DNA from: Marinomonas sp. KMM3893 | Lineage (GTDB): Bacteria > Pseudomonadota > Gammaproteobacteria > Pseudomonadales > Marinomonadaceae | DNA length: 64,000 nt | NCBI RefSeq assembly: GCF_004352855.1 | Contig: NZ_SJSC01000001.1 | Coordinates: 62,001 to 126,000, forward strand | Direction: 5' to 3' | Part shown: in pieces, positions 1-9,298 of the stretch | Position numbering within the stretch: the stretch's first letter is position 1 | Layout of the letters: the number at the start of each line of letters is the position of its first letter | Made by a program: the position numbers and the translations under genes | The notes under the pieces: generated by a model | What the model was told of the DNA's origin: nothing | Seen by the model: the letters and a program-made list of their open reading frames with translations, nothing else | Database searches by the model: none

Positions 1-94
1 TGGGCAACTAATAACAAGACGAAATGTTTTTCTCATTTTAAAAACTTATAAACCTATACAATTCAATATATTAGAAATACATATTTGTTAATTA

Positions 95-121
95 GATTCA
101 GCTTTAACACTAGGCTGAATC
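95..121 (-). terminator. Weak terminator after rlmKL
   Basis: An 8-bp inverted repeat (GATTCAGC / GCTGAATC, 11-base loop) lies just past the rlmKL stop on the minus strand. It is followed by A/T-rich sequence without a long T run, so it is only a plausible terminator. Bases 1-94 are A/T-rich and show no gene. Confidence 0.4.
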
Positions 122-124
122 ACT

Positions 125-2302
125 CTATTGAGCCACTTCCTTATGTCGAATGACCCAACACTGGTGAATTTTAGTGTTGCGGTCAAAATCAAGATCCAGT
201 GTTTGTTTAGTCACATTGTCAATGTCGAACTCTGTTGCTAACGCCTCATCAAGAATGAAACGACGATAGTTATTAGAGAAGATCAGTTCGCCTTTTTTCG
301 ACAATCGGGCCATCGCCAAGCGAATCAAATCGCCATGGTCTCGCTGAATATCCAGCACTTCGGCCATTTTCTTCGAGTTAGAAAACGTCGGTGGATCCAT
401 AAAGATAAAGTCGTACTTATCTTTGTTCGTACGCAACCATTCAAAACAATCGGCACGCTCCACTTTGTGATCGCGTGGCGAAAATTCATTCAGCTCAATA
501 TTACGACGCGCCCACTCGGTGTAGGTATTCGACATATCAACACTGTAGGTACTTCGCGCACCCCCTTGACCCGCGTGCACTGACGCTGTCGCGGTATAGC
601 AAAACAAGTTAAGGAAGCGTTTGCCATTGGCTCTGTCTTGAATCAATTTACGCACTGGACGGTGATCCAAAAACAAACCTGTGTCTAAGTAATCTTTCAG
701 ATTGACGATAAACTCACAACCGTACTCTTCAACAATCATTTCATGCTGAGACTGGTCAAGCTTTTCGTATTGCGCTTTCCCTGTTTGCTTCTGACGATGC
801 TTCACCACCACATTCGACTCAGCAATATTTAAGGCGCTAGGAATGGCAGACACAGCATCAAACAAACGCTGCTTTGCTTTCTCAGGGTCAATGCTTTTTG
901 GTGCTTGATACTCTTGAACGTGCGCCCAATCTTTATAGATATCGATGGCGACGGCGTATTCAGGCATGTCCGCATCGTAAACTCGGTAACATTCGATGTT
1001 ATTTTTGTCCGCCCACTTTTTGAACTTTTTCATGTTCTTTTGCAGACGATTTGCAAACATTTTCGCGCCTGGCGACATCACAGATTGCGCCACCACGTCT
1101 TCTTTAATGCTGCCAGCTAAAATCGGGAAGCGATACGCGCGGCACTCTAAGCCACCGTTGATCACTCGTGTGCTTTTTTCTGGTCGAACAGGGATTTGTC
1201 GTGCCAACTGCTCATTGCTGGTTAGCATCATAAACTGCCAACCACGAACATGATTCACCACCCATTCCCCAAGATCACGGTATAAAGCAATCAAGGTCAT
1301 TTCATCGCCCAAACGCTCACCATAAGGTGGGTTTGAAATCACCAAACCTGGTTTTTCTTTATTAATCTCGAATTCATGCTCTTGGAAAGGCGTCATGGAG
1401 ACATCAATCAAGTCCGTTAAACCCGCTCGCTTAATGCACTCTCGTGCCGCGGCAATGGCTTTTTGCTCACGGTCCGTACCTTGGAAACGAATGCCTAATG
1501 TTGCCGGGTCTTTTTTGCGGTTTTTCGCAAAATCCATCAACTGTTGCCACAAACGGTGATCGTGCTGCTTCCAGCCTTTGAACCCCCAATACTGGCGACG
1601 CAACCCTGGCGCAATGTCCAGCGACATCAGGGCCGCTTCAACCAGAAAAGTACCCGAACCACACATTGGGTCGATTAATTGCGTTAAGCCGCAATCTCTT
1701 CCCCAACCGGCACGCATCAACAAACCGGCGGCCAAGTTTTCTTTCAGAGGCGCCATACCGCCGTGCTGACGGTAGCCGCGACGGTGCATACTTTCGCCGG
1801 CCAAATCGATACTAATGGTGACGGTATCACGCTTAATACGCACGGCGATTCGCACATCTGGCTGTTCTTTTTCAACGCTTGGGCGCTCTCCAGACAAGGC
1901 GACAAAATAATCGGCAATCGCATCTTTGGTACGCACCGCACCAAATTGCGTATTACGAATATGGTCATTGGTGCCATGACAATCAATGGCAATGGTATTG
2001 GTTGCCGTCAGGTGCGCCGACCAATCTACCGCTTTTACGCCATCGTAAAGGTCATCCGCAGATTCTATTTTGAAGCTTGCAACGGGGAACATCACGCGCG
2101 TTGCCACTCGTGACCAAAGACACGCTTTGTACATGCCTTCTAGATTTGTCGAGAGCTTCACTTGGCCTTCGCCTAAACGAGTTTGCAGCAATCCTTCAGC
2201 ATGCAACTCTTGCTCTAAGACATTCTCCAATCCGAGTGGACAGGTAATTTCTAACGCATAAACCTGTTCTACTGAGTCTGTCGTCTGTGTATCTGTTGTC
2301 AT
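125..2302 (-). CDS. rlmL: Bifunctional 23S rRNA methyltransferase RlmKL
   Basis: A 725-residue two-domain enzyme. The N-terminal RlmL half is known to make m2G2445 and the C-terminal RlmK half m7G2069 of 23S rRNA, both with S-adenosylmethionine. The RlmL half begins with a THUMP-like region and carries DPMCGSGT (211-218) and the catalytic NPPYGERLG motif (324-332). The RlmK half has FLNLFCYTATAS (563-574) and DPPTFSNSKK (636-645). Length is normal for the fused gammaproteobacterial form, so both activities are probably intact. It starts at ATG 2302 and is divergent from rmf, with about 120 A/T-rich bases between them. Association with ribosome-linked genes is common in this lineage. Confidence 0.97.
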   Translation of the reverse strand: MTTDTQTTDSVEQVYALEITCPLGLENVLEQELHAEGLLQTRLGEGQVKLSTNLEGMYKACLWSRVATRVMFPVASFKIESADDLYDGVKAVDWSAHLTATNTIAIDCHGTNDHIRNTQFGAVRTKDAIADYFVALSGERPSVEKEQPDVRIAVRIKRDTVTISIDLAGESMHRRGYRQHGGMAPLKENLAAGLLMRAGWGRDCGLTQLIDPMCGSGTFLVEAALMSLDIAPGLRRQYWGFKGWKQHDHRLWQQLMDFAKNRKKDPATLGIRFQGTDREQKAIAAARECIKRAGLTDLIDVSMTPFQEHEFEINKEKPGLVISNPPYGERLGDEMTLIALYRDLGEWVVNHVRGWQFMMLTSNEQLARQIPVRPEKSTRVINGGLECRAYRFPILAGSIKEDVVAQSVMSPGAKMFANRLQKNMKKFKKWADKNNIECYRVYDADMPEYAVAIDIYKDWAHVQEYQAPKSIDPEKAKQRLFDAVSAIPSALNIAESNVVVKHRQKQTGKAQYEKLDQSQHEMIVEEYGCEFIVNLKDYLDTGLFLDHRPVRKLIQDRANGKRFLNLFCYTATASVHAGQGGARSTYSVDMSNTYTEWARRNIELNEFSPRDHKVERADCFEWLRTNKDKYDFIFMDPPTFSNSKKMAEVLDIQRDHGDLIRLAMARLSKKGELIFSNNYRRFILDEALATEFDIDNVTKQTLDLDFDRNTKIHQCWVIRHKEVAQ

Positions 2303-2423
2303 TTTTAATTACTTTTTTAAATTTTCTGTGAATGTATTAGAGCAAAGTGTTTTTAGACAATCTCTCGCATCTAAACTAGCTTTTAAAGCTCGATCTGAAA
2401 AAAAGAATAAGAGGAAGACACCT

Positions 2424-2633
2424 ATGAAGAAACAAAAAAGAGATCTTCACCATCGCGCTTACCTTCGTGGCTATCGTGCTGGAATGGCGGGCCGTTCAAA
2501 AGGCCTTTCCATTCAATATCAAGAAAGCGCTCGCCCCGATTGGCTTGCTGGGTGGCGAGAAGGTCGCGAGGACATGTGGAATGGGCTCTCTCCTGTAGAA
2601 GGTACCCATAAAACATTTAGCCTAGTGCATTAA
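2424..2633 (+). CDS. rmf: Ribosome modulation factor
   Basis: A small basic protein of 69 residues, homologous to E. coli RMF (55 residues), which binds 70S ribosomes in stationary phase and drives formation of inactive 100S dimers. The diagnostic parts are MKKQKRD at the start, RGYRAGMAGRSK (about 15-26) and WLAGWRE (about 38-44). An upstream in-frame ATG at 2328 exists, but ATG 2424 has a good ribosome binding site (GAGGAAG, 2411-2417) and matches the family start. The C-terminus runs about 14 residues past the E. coli protein. It is monocistronic, with a hairpin downstream. Confidence 0.95.
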   Translation: MKKQKRDLHHRAYLRGYRAGMAGRSKGLSIQYQESARPDWLAGWREGREDMWNGLSPVEGTHKTFSLVH

Positions 2634-2693
2634 TGTCTTGTTTCTTTTAATCTCGATCTTTATCTCTATTCGCGTTTAGCGAATTGTACAAAT

Positions 2694-2724
2694 AAGTGAG
2701 GCGGGACTGCTACCCGCCTCACTT
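2694..2724. terminator. Terminator between convergent rmf and pyrD
   Basis: A perfect 12-bp stem (AAGTGAGGCGGG / CCCGCCTCACTT) with a 7-base loop lies midway between the convergent stops of rmf and pyrD. Neither flank has a strong T run, so it may work as a bidirectional 3'-end hairpin rather than a classic intrinsic terminator. Confidence 0.65.
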
Positions 2725-2762
2725 CATATTGCCCTTTAGCAAGGCAAGGTCGTTCTTTTTCG

Positions 2763-3803
2763 TTAACCTTCTAAATCCAATTCTCGATAGAAGCCATCCG
2801 TACAAGCAATCGCTTCTTTCACCAACTCAGGGCCTTGATAAATAAACCCAGAATAAAGCTGTACCAGCTGCGCGCCGGCTTGCAGTTTCTCAACCGCATC
2901 TTCACCACTTGAAATACCGCCTACCCCAATAATAGGTAACTCACCTTTCAAATGCTCTGCCAGCACTCGCACCACATGGGTCGACGCATCTCGTACTGGC
3001 GCACCACTCAAACCGCCCGCTTCAGAAGCGTATTTATGCCCAGCAACCGCGTCGCGTGACAAGGTGGTGTTTGTGGCAATAATACCATCAACCCCTTGGG
3101 CAAGCAGCGTATCAGAAACCAATTTGATTTCATCGTCTGTCATGTCTGGGGCAATTTTTACCGCCAATGGCACGCGTTTGCCATGCTCTGACTCGTAGCG
3201 ATTTCGCGCTTCGGTCAAGGGGGCGATTAACTGAGCCAGGCTTTCACCAAACTGTAAGCTACGCAAGCCCGGGGTATTCGGTGAACTGATGTTCGCAGTA
3301 ATGTAGTCCGCATAAGGGATCACTTCTTGTAAGCAAGTAAGATAATCTGCGGCGGCATCCTCTACTGAGGTCGACAAATTCTTGCCAATGTTAACCCCCA
3401 ATACACCTGGATAGCGGTGGGATTTTATACGAGAAACCACATGCGCTACACCTTTATTGTTGAAGCCCATACGATTAATAATCGCATTGTGTTCCGGCAA
3501 ACGAAAAAGGCGTGGTTTAGGATTACCGCTCTGCCCTTTTGGTGTAACCGTACCCACTTCCACAAAACCAAACCCAAGTGCGCCTAGCGCTTCAAACGCA
3601 TCCGCGTTTTTATCCAAACCCGCCGCTAGCCCGACAGCGTTAGGGAAACGTAGCCCCATCACATCAACCGGTTTAGTAGCAGGCAAACCTTCAAAGAACT
3701 TAGTCAATCCCAGTCGACTACTCGCCGCTAAAAGGTCTAATGACAATTCATGGGAGACCTCAGGATCCAGTTTAAAAAGTAATGAGCGAGCAAGGTTATA
3801 CAT
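2763..3803 (-). CDS. pyrD: Dihydroorotate dehydrogenase (quinone), class 2
   Basis: A 346-residue FMN enzyme that oxidises dihydroorotate to orotate in de novo pyrimidine synthesis and passes electrons to the quinone pool. Class 2 is indicated by the amphipathic N-terminal extension ([15 protein letters not shown]) used for membrane contact and by [11 protein letters not shown] (171-181) with Ser174 in the catalytic-base position. FMN-phosphate contacts GVGGISSG and [10 protein letters not shown] are near the C-terminus. It lies 40 bases downstream of the DUF2835 gene on the same strand, so the two are probably co-transcribed. Confidence 0.97.
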   Translation of the reverse strand: MYNLARSLLFKLDPEVSHELSLDLLAASSRLGLTKFFEGLPATKPVDVMGLRFPNAVGLAAGLDKNADAFEALGALGFGFVEVGTVTPKGQSGNPKPRLFRLPEHNAIINRMGFNNKGVAHVVSRIKSHRYPGVLGVNIGKNLSTSVEDAAADYLTCLQEVIPYADYITANISSPNTPGLRSLQFGESLAQLIAPLTEARNRYESEHGKRVPLAVKIAPDMTDDEIKLVSDTLLAQGVDGIIATNTTLSRDAVAGHKYASEAGGLSGAPVRDASTHVVRVLAEHLKGELPIIGVGGISSGEDAVEKLQAGAQLVQLYSGFIYQGPELVKEAIACTDGFYRELDLEG

Positions 3804-3843
3804 AGACAGGGCTCCTAACCGTGTGAGTATGAGGCTAAGTGGA

Positions 3844-4065
3844 TTAACGTATTTGTGTCACACCAACTAATTTGTGTCTGTCATCGAATTCTACTTCAAA
3901 AATCCCATTCACGCCGCGATAAGAAACAAAGCGCTGAAAGGCTGACAAAGGCAACTGTACTTTTCGCCCATCAAGGCTACTAGCCACGACATTTTTTGCA
4001 ATGCCTGAATACGCTGCTTCGTATTGAGAAGCACTCAATATCACTTCCACTACGATTTTTGCCAC
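3844..4065 (-). CDS. DUF2835 family protein
   Basis: A 73-residue protein with the DUF2835 pattern: an opening beta strand ([18 protein letters not shown]), then [14 protein letters not shown] and a closing [16 protein letters not shown] segment. No function is established for the family. It has no signal peptide or membrane segment. It lies immediately upstream of pyrD on the same strand, and its start is about 130 bases from the divergent moxR gene. Confidence 0.85.
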   Translation of the reverse strand: MAKIVVEVILSASQYEAAYSGIAKNVVASSLDGRKVQLPLSAFQRFVSYRGVNGIFEVEFDDRHKLVGVTQIR

Positions 4066-4153
4066 TTTCCTTTCCTATGCTTACGCATCTCTTACAACTA
4101 ACGCCTTGTATGTAAAGTTTTGAATCCGATAAGATGGAACCTATTATATTGTG

Positions 4154-4181
4154 TTGACACCTTTTTTGACAGAAGTATAAG
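4154..4181 (+). promoter_or_regulatory. Candidate sigma-70 promoter of the moxR-bat operon
   Basis: TTGACA (4154-4159) and TATAAG (4176-4181) are separated by 16 bases, a near-consensus pair. The transcript would start only a few bases before ATG 4195, and the -10 overlaps the apparent ribosome binding site. Either the leader is very short or the match is partly fortuitous. Confidence 0.35.
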
Positions 4182-4194
4182 GAACTTAGGTTCG

Positions 4195-5163
4195 ATGGAA
4201 TCAGTAATTGAGAAGTTAAAAGACCATCTAAATCATGCCGTTATTGGCCAACCTGATTTAACTAATGAATTACTAGTGGCGCTGATCGCCAATGGCCATG
4301 TTCTGTTAGAGGGGCCGCCAGGCATTGCTAAAACAACCGCCGCAAAAGCATTGGCCAGCGCAATAGACAGCCGCTTTCAACGCATTCAGTTTACCCCTGA
4401 CTTGTTACCGGGCGATGTCACAGGGTCTGATATTTACCAACAAGAAACAGGGCAATTTTCGTTTGTTCCAGGCCCCATCATGAACGACATAGTGCTCGCA
4501 GATGAAATCAACCGAGCACCTGCAAAAGTTCAGTCGGCACTGCTAGAGGCCATGGGAGAAAGACAAGTGACTGTGGGCAATAATAGCTACCCACTGTCGG
4601 CGTTGTTTTTTGTCATTGCCACACAAACCCCCATTGAGCAAGAAGGGACCTACCCCTTGCCCGAAGCGCAACTTGATCGTTTTATGATGAAGATCAATCT
4701 GGGTTACCCCAGCGCCGAAAGCGAACTCGAAGTGTTGCGCATGGTCAGACAACAAGACCTGCATAAAACATTTTCCAGCAGCATCCAAACCATTTGCACC
4801 CCTGCCGACATTTTGGCGTTACAACAAAAAGCCCTGTCTTTGTACATGTCAGAATCTGTCGAGCATTATATTGTTCAACTGGTAATGGCAACACGTCATC
4901 CTGAGCATTATTTAGGTGATACGGCAAATGGCAACAGCTTAATCGACTTTGGCGCAAGCCCTCGTGGCACACTCGCACTAGACCGCTGCGCGCGTGCGAA
5001 CGCCCTACTGCAAGGCCGAGATTTCGTCACGCCAGACGACGTTAGACAAGTGGCATTACCCGTGTTGCGCCACCGCATCATTACTTCTTTTGAAGCACAA
5101 GCCGCGGGGCTTTCAGAAGACGAATTACTCAATAGGCTCATCAGTCACGTACCAGCGCTATAG
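4195..5163 (+). CDS. MoxR-family AAA+ ATPase
   Basis: A 322-residue AAA+ ATPase with Walker A GPPGIAKT (40-47), Walker B LADEINRA (Asp103-Glu104) and sensor-type IATQTPIEQEG. MoxR ATPases act as chaperones for maturation of VWA-domain partners, which fits the two VWA proteins encoded downstream. An in-frame ATG at 4120 would add 25 residues unlike the family. ATG 4195 (MESVIEKL) matches the usual start and has AAGGA just upstream. It is the first gene of a six-gene cluster and lies 5 bases before the DUF58 gene. Confidence 0.93.
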   Translation: MESVIEKLKDHLNHAVIGQPDLTNELLVALIANGHVLLEGPPGIAKTTAAKALASAIDSRFQRIQFTPDLLPGDVTGSDIYQQETGQFSFVPGPIMNDIVLADEINRAPAKVQSALLEAMGERQVTVGNNSYPLSALFFVIATQTPIEQEGTYPLPEAQLDRFMMKINLGYPSAESELEVLRMVRQQDLHKTFSSSIQTICTPADILALQQKALSLYMSESVEHYIVQLVMATRHPEHYLGDTANGNSLIDFGASPRGTLALDRCARANALLQGRDFVTPDDVRQVALPVLRHRIITSFEAQAAGLSEDELLNRLISHVPAL

Positions 5164-5168
5164 CCCCT

Positions 5169-6080
5169 ATGAACCCATTATTATCGCCAACGTCGCCAGA
5201 ACTGAACGACTCTGATTTTGCTTTGCTCGCCCATTACGCAAAGCATTTAGGGCGCGCCTCGTCAGCGGCTCGATTCACCCTTAAGTCCGGTGAAAAGCGC
5301 TCGAAAAAGAAAGGTCATGGCATGGAAATGCTGGAATTACGTCCTTATCAAACGAGCGATGATTTAAGACACATAGACTGGCGAGTGACTGCTCGAACCG
5401 GCCATACGCACACGCGCCTCTACGCCCAAGAAAATGATCACCAACGAATATTATTACTCGATTTATCCCCAGACGCTTACTTCAGCACCCGTTACGCATT
5501 TATCTCCACACGCTTTATCCAGCTGGCAGGATTGATTGCATGGCGCTCAGAGCAACAAGGTGACAAATTGCTTTATAACTTAAGCTTTGGTGGGCAAAGT
5601 CTGGAGCATCTCAATAAAAGTTCTGTTTGGGGAATGATCAGCCAATTAAAAAACGCCTCAAAAACAAGCAACAGAAACCATCAAGCCACCTCAGATCTGG
5701 GTTGGTATGGCTCCAAAGTGACCAGCAAAGCTCGTAATAAAGACATTATTATTTTGACCGACAAACAGCACTGGGATGCCAAGCAACAAACCGCGTTACA
5801 ACAGCTGGCTAAGCACAACCAAATCCATTGGGTGCAAATATTTGATCATCACTCTTTCGAACTGCCACCTGGGCAGTATCAATTTGCTGACGCGATGGGC
5901 ACAACGTCGGTGAAAATCAGCAAAAAGAGCTCAGAACAAGCCAAAAAAGACTTTTTCGAACAAAATGCGACCATGCGTCAACGTTTGGCCAAAATTGGCA
6001 TTCGCCACCAACTTTTCGATATCAGCGAACCCCCTGAAGGCATTGCTCGATACCTATTAAACCAAGGGGCGTTACGATAA
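5169..6080 (+). CDS. DUF58 domain-containing protein of a Bat-type operon
   Basis: A 303-residue protein with the hallmark DUF58 segment ELRPYQTSDDLRHIDWRVTA at about residues 56-75, followed by an ILLLDLS strand of a degenerate VWA-like fold. Family members almost always sit between a MoxR ATPase and VWA proteins, as here. Biochemical function is unknown; a role in assembling a periplasmic or membrane complex is inferred. No membrane segment is evident. Its stop overlaps the start of the next gene by one base. Confidence 0.88.
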   Translation: MNPLLSPTSPELNDSDFALLAHYAKHLGRASSAARFTLKSGEKRSKKKGHGMEMLELRPYQTSDDLRHIDWRVTARTGHTHTRLYAQENDHQRILLLDLSPDAYFSTRYAFISTRFIQLAGLIAWRSEQQGDKLLYNLSFGGQSLEHLNKSSVWGMISQLKNASKTSNRNHQATSDLGWYGSKVTSKARNKDIIILTDKQHWDAKQQTALQQLAKHNQIHWVQIFDHHSFELPPGQYQFADAMGTTSVKISKKSSEQAKKDFFEQNATMRQRLAKIGIRHQLFDISEPPEGIARYLLNQGALR

Positions 6081-6556
6081 TGGCAGCAAATCCGACTTTC
6101 TCTGCCTTACCTCATAAGGCGTATTTATTACCGGATGCCGTGCCAATGTGGCCTCCAGTTTGGTGGACATGGCTGGCTGTGGCAGCCGTTATTCTGATAC
6201 TGTTTGGCGCGATATTAGTGCTGATCATAAGACACAAAAAACGCGCCTACCGACGCGAAGCACTGGCCGCACTAAAACACGCCGACGACAAGGTATTAGA
6301 CAAAGAACTGGTTGTCCTATGCCATGAACTCATCCGTCGCTGCCTAGTCAGTGAAAACAAGTCCACATTGGCCGCGCTGCCCGCGCCTCAGCTGTTCAAT
6401 ACACTTGACCAAAAAAACGCCGCCAAACACCGCTTTAGTTCACTCCCAGAAGACTTTATTAGCGGCCCATACCGTGGCGATATCACACTGTCTGCAGCGC
6501 AACGAGAACACATACTTAGCACCACTCGTTACTGGATAAGGAAGCACCATGCTTGA
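6080..6556 (+). CDS. DUF4381 membrane protein
   Basis: A 158-residue protein with one strong membrane segment at about residues 28-52 (WWTWLAVAAVILILFGAI) preceded by the proline-rich LPDAVPMWPPVW motif typical of DUF4381. A basic stretch (RHKKRAYRRE) follows, so the C-terminal part is probably cytoplasmic. It occupies the usual DUF4381 position between DUF58 and the BatA-like gene. Its end overlaps the next start by 8 bases, suggesting translational coupling. Confidence 0.85.
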   Translation: MAANPTFSALPHKAYLLPDAVPMWPPVWWTWLAVAAVILILFGAILVLIIRHKKRAYRREALAALKHADDKVLDKELVVLCHELIRRCLVSENKSTLAALPAPQLFNTLDQKNAAKHRFSSLPEDFISGPYRGDITLSAAQREHILSTTRYWIRKHHA

Positions 6557-7547
6557 ACTTACCTGGCCTTGGTTTCTCTGTCTTTTGCCTCTTCCTATTC
6601 TTTTTTACTTGCTCCCTAAAGTCGCCCCAAAAGGCCATGCTTTATGGTTCCCAAATGCTCGCTATCTGGTAAACAGACAAGAAAATCTGCCGTCTAAAAA
6701 ATCCATTCGTTTGCCCATGGTGCTGCTCTGCCTAGCATGGGTATGTTTAGTCTTTGCGATCGCACGCCCCACTTGGCTCGGCGCGCCCACCCAGGTAACC
6801 CCTTCGGGCCGCGACCTGCTCATTGCCCTAGATTTATCAGGCAGTATGCAGATCAAAGACATGACCTTAAACGGGCACCCTACGGATCGCTTGACGGCGG
6901 CCAAATCGGTCTTATCTGACTTTATTAAGAATCGCCGTGGCGACCGTATCGGGCTTATTGTGTTTGGCTCTAAAGCTTACTTACAAGCCCCTTTAAGCTT
7001 CGACACCAAAACCATTAATCAGCTAGTACAAGAAGAGCAAATAGGTTTTGCCGGCGAGCAAACCGCCATTGGTGACGCCATTGGCTTGGGCATTAAGCGC
7101 CTCGAGAACAAACCTTCTGATAAAAAAGTATTGATCCTAATGACGGATGGCGCCAACACCGCTGGCCGAGTCAAACCCGATCAAGCAGCGAGCTTTGCGG
7201 CCTCTCAACATTTGCGCATTCATACCATAGGCATAGGGGCGGACAGCATGCAAGTTCAAGGCTTCTTCGGACCTCAAACCATTAACCCATCCAATGATCT
7301 TGATGAAAAAATGCTGAAAAACATCGCCCAAAAAACCGGTGGCGAATACTTCAGAGCAAAAAGCACAGACGACTTACGCCGCATTTATAAAACCTTAGAC
7401 GCACTTGAGCCAACCCCTGCTCAAGCCATTTGGCAACGCCCTATCACCAGTTATTTTCACTGGCTTGGCTTAGCCGCGATGATTTTTCTAGGCCTCGCCT
7501 TGCTTGCCAGTGGTAAGTTCACCTTACGAATCGGGAGAAAAGCATGA
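6549..7547 (+). CDS. batA: BatA-like VWA-domain membrane protein
   Basis: A 332-residue protein with two N-terminal membrane helices (about 5-25 and 56-76), a VWA domain and a C-terminal helix. The metal-site motif is intact: DLSGS at 95-99, with TDGANTAG further on. The arrangement matches BatA of the Bacteroides aerotolerance operon, although the role of these proteins in Proteobacteria is not settled. The start overlaps DUF4381 by 8 bases and the stop overlaps the next gene by 4 (ATGA). Confidence 0.88.
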   Translation: MLELTWPWFLCLLPLPILFYLLPKVAPKGHALWFPNARYLVNRQENLPSKKSIRLPMVLLCLAWVCLVFAIARPTWLGAPTQVTPSGRDLLIALDLSGSMQIKDMTLNGHPTDRLTAAKSVLSDFIKNRRGDRIGLIVFGSKAYLQAPLSFDTKTINQLVQEEQIGFAGEQTAIGDAIGLGIKRLENKPSDKKVLILMTDGANTAGRVKPDQAASFAASQHLRIHTIGIGADSMQVQGFFGPQTINPSNDLDEKMLKNIAQKTGGEYFRAKSTDDLRRIYKTLDALEPTPAQAIWQRPITSYFHWLGLAAMIFLGLALLASGKFTLRIGRKA

Positions 7548-9298
7548 CCCTTTTCGACGTTATCCACTTTGAGCGCCCTTATTGGCTGCTGTTTATTCCC
7601 GTCACCTGGCTCGTGTTTGCTGTGATTCAATACCAACACACATCCAGCCACGGACTGAACAAAGCCATTGACCCCAATTTACTCGTGCACCTTGAGCACA
7701 AAGGCACCCAAGGAGTGGCCAACAAATGGCTTGGGCTGCTGTGCTTTAGCGTGTGTTGGATCGGCCTTGCTGGCATCAGCTGGACACAATCACCGTCCAC
7801 CATGTTTGAATCAACCAGCAAAACCATATTGGTTGTCGACCAATCCATGTCAATGTACGCAACTGACATAAAGCCAGACAGAGAAACTCAATTAAAACAA
7901 ACTGTTAGAGATATCCTGACACAAAGCAAAGATGGTGACATTGCCCTAGTGGCCTTTGCTGGCGACGCTTACACTATCAGTCCATTTAGCCAAGACAAAG
8001 ACACCATCACCCATTTTTTATTGGCTCTTAACCCTCTGGTTATGCCCGTCTATGGCAGCAATCTTACCAGCGGCATACAAACCGCCTTGTCTCTTATTAA
8101 CGACAAAAAAGCCCCCGTCCACCTTATCGTACTCACTGACAGCTTGGATTCATCAGACCAAGATGCAATCCCTAAACTGCTTGAAGATTACCAAGCCCGT
8201 GTGGATCTCATTGCGGTGGGCACAAAACAAGGCGGAGAGATTCAACTTCCCGACGGCCGGGTTTTAAAAGCAAACGGCAAACACGTCATTCCTGCCACCC
8301 CTATTGAAGACTTAAAAGCACTCAGCCAAACCATTCACGGTCATTTCTACCAAGGTCGATTATCGCCCGCAGAGCTAGACAAAATCACCGGCCAAGCTGA
8401 GGCAAATGACAACACCGAACAAGCCGACAACAAAAGCATTCACTGGATCGACCAAGGGCAATGGCTCGCTCTCCCTTTCCTATTATGGTTGGCCTTCCAA
8501 TTTCGTCGCGGCATGTTATTTGCGCTTGTGTTAGGGGTGTTTTTCCTGCCTGCCAACAAGGCGACCGCCTCCCCTCTCGATTGGTTTAAAACGCCCGATC
8601 AACAAGGCCAGCAAGCGGTCGATAACGGTGACTGGAAAACCGCCGCCAAGCACTTTCAACGCCCTGACTGGAAAGCCGCTTCGGCATACGCCTTAGGCGA
8701 CTACCAACAAGCCGCCGAAACGCTTGCAACACACAGCCACAGCGCAGCCGATCATTACAATCTAGGCAACGCCTTAGCGCTGGCGGGTAAAACAGAAAAA
8801 GCCATCGACGCTTATAAAAGAGCCTTAGAGCTAGACCCTTCGTTCAAGCAAGCAAAAGACAATCTTGATTACTTAGAGAAACAGCAGCAACAACAACGAA
8901 AAAAACAGCAAGATAAGAAAAATCAGCAACAAAAAGACAAACAAAAGAATCAACAGCAAAAAAATCAGCACCAAAATCAATCCGATAAAGATAAAGCTCA
9001 GCCATCGGACCAAGAAAATCCGCAATCAACACCAAAAAAAGACAATAAACCCTCTGAAAAACAAGACAAAAAGCCATCGTCCGAGGATAATAAAGAGCAC
9101 GAAAACAAGGCTGAAAATGAGCAGAAAAAATCGCCTGAAGCCAAATTAGACAACGAGCAGAAACAGGCTCTTAACCAATGGCTCAGACAAATTCAAGACG
9201 ATCCAGGCACGCTATTGCAACGCAAACTCTGGTATCTACATCAAGAAAAACGTCACGAAAATCGATTTAGCCAAGAGGATGGGCAAAACCCATGGTAA
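7544..9298 (+). CDS. batB: BatB-like VWA protein fused to TPR region (BatB-BatC type)
   Basis: A 584-residue protein with an N-terminal helix pair, a VWA domain with the metal motif DQSMS (99-103), a central membrane segment (about 305-335), then TPR repeats (about 385-450, including ADHYNLGNALALAGKTEKAI) and a roughly 100-residue tail rich in Gln, Lys and Asn. The tail ends in a conserved-looking segment before the stop. VWA plus TPR in one chain corresponds to a fusion of BatB and BatC. The Q/K/N-rich part is encoded by A-rich repetitive DNA (about 8880-9170) but the frame stays open. It overlaps both neighbours by a few bases. Confidence 0.88.
   Translation: MTLFDVIHFERPYWLLFIPVTWLVFAVIQYQHTSSHGLNKAIDPNLLVHLEHKGTQGVANKWLGLLCFSVCWIGLAGISWTQSPSTMFESTSKTILVVDQSMSMYATDIKPDRETQLKQTVRDILTQSKDGDIALVAFAGDAYTISPFSQDKDTITHFLLALNPLVMPVYGSNLTSGIQTALSLINDKKAPVHLIVLTDSLDSSDQDAIPKLLEDYQARVDLIAVGTKQGGEIQLPDGRVLKANGKHVIPATPIEDLKALSQTIHGHFYQGRLSPAELDKITGQAEANDNTEQADNKSIHWIDQGQWLALPFLLWLAFQFRRGMLFALVLGVFFLPANKATASPLDWFKTPDQQGQQAVDNGDWKTAAKHFQRPDWKAASAYALGDYQQAAETLATHSHSAADHYNLGNALALAGKTEKAIDAYKRALELDPSFKQAKDNLDYLEKQQQQQRKKQQDKKNQQQKDKQKNQQQKNQHQNQSDKDKAQPSDQENPQSTPKKDNKPSEKQDKKPSSEDNKEHENKAENEQKKSPEAKLDNEQKQALNQWLRQIQDDPGTLLQRKLWYLHQEKRHENRFSQEDGQNPW

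Noticed and set aside
8880..9170. Possible frameshift in the A-rich part of the VWA-TPR gene
   Set aside because: The frame stays open across the whole stretch and ends in a non-repetitive segment that overlaps the batD start as expected.
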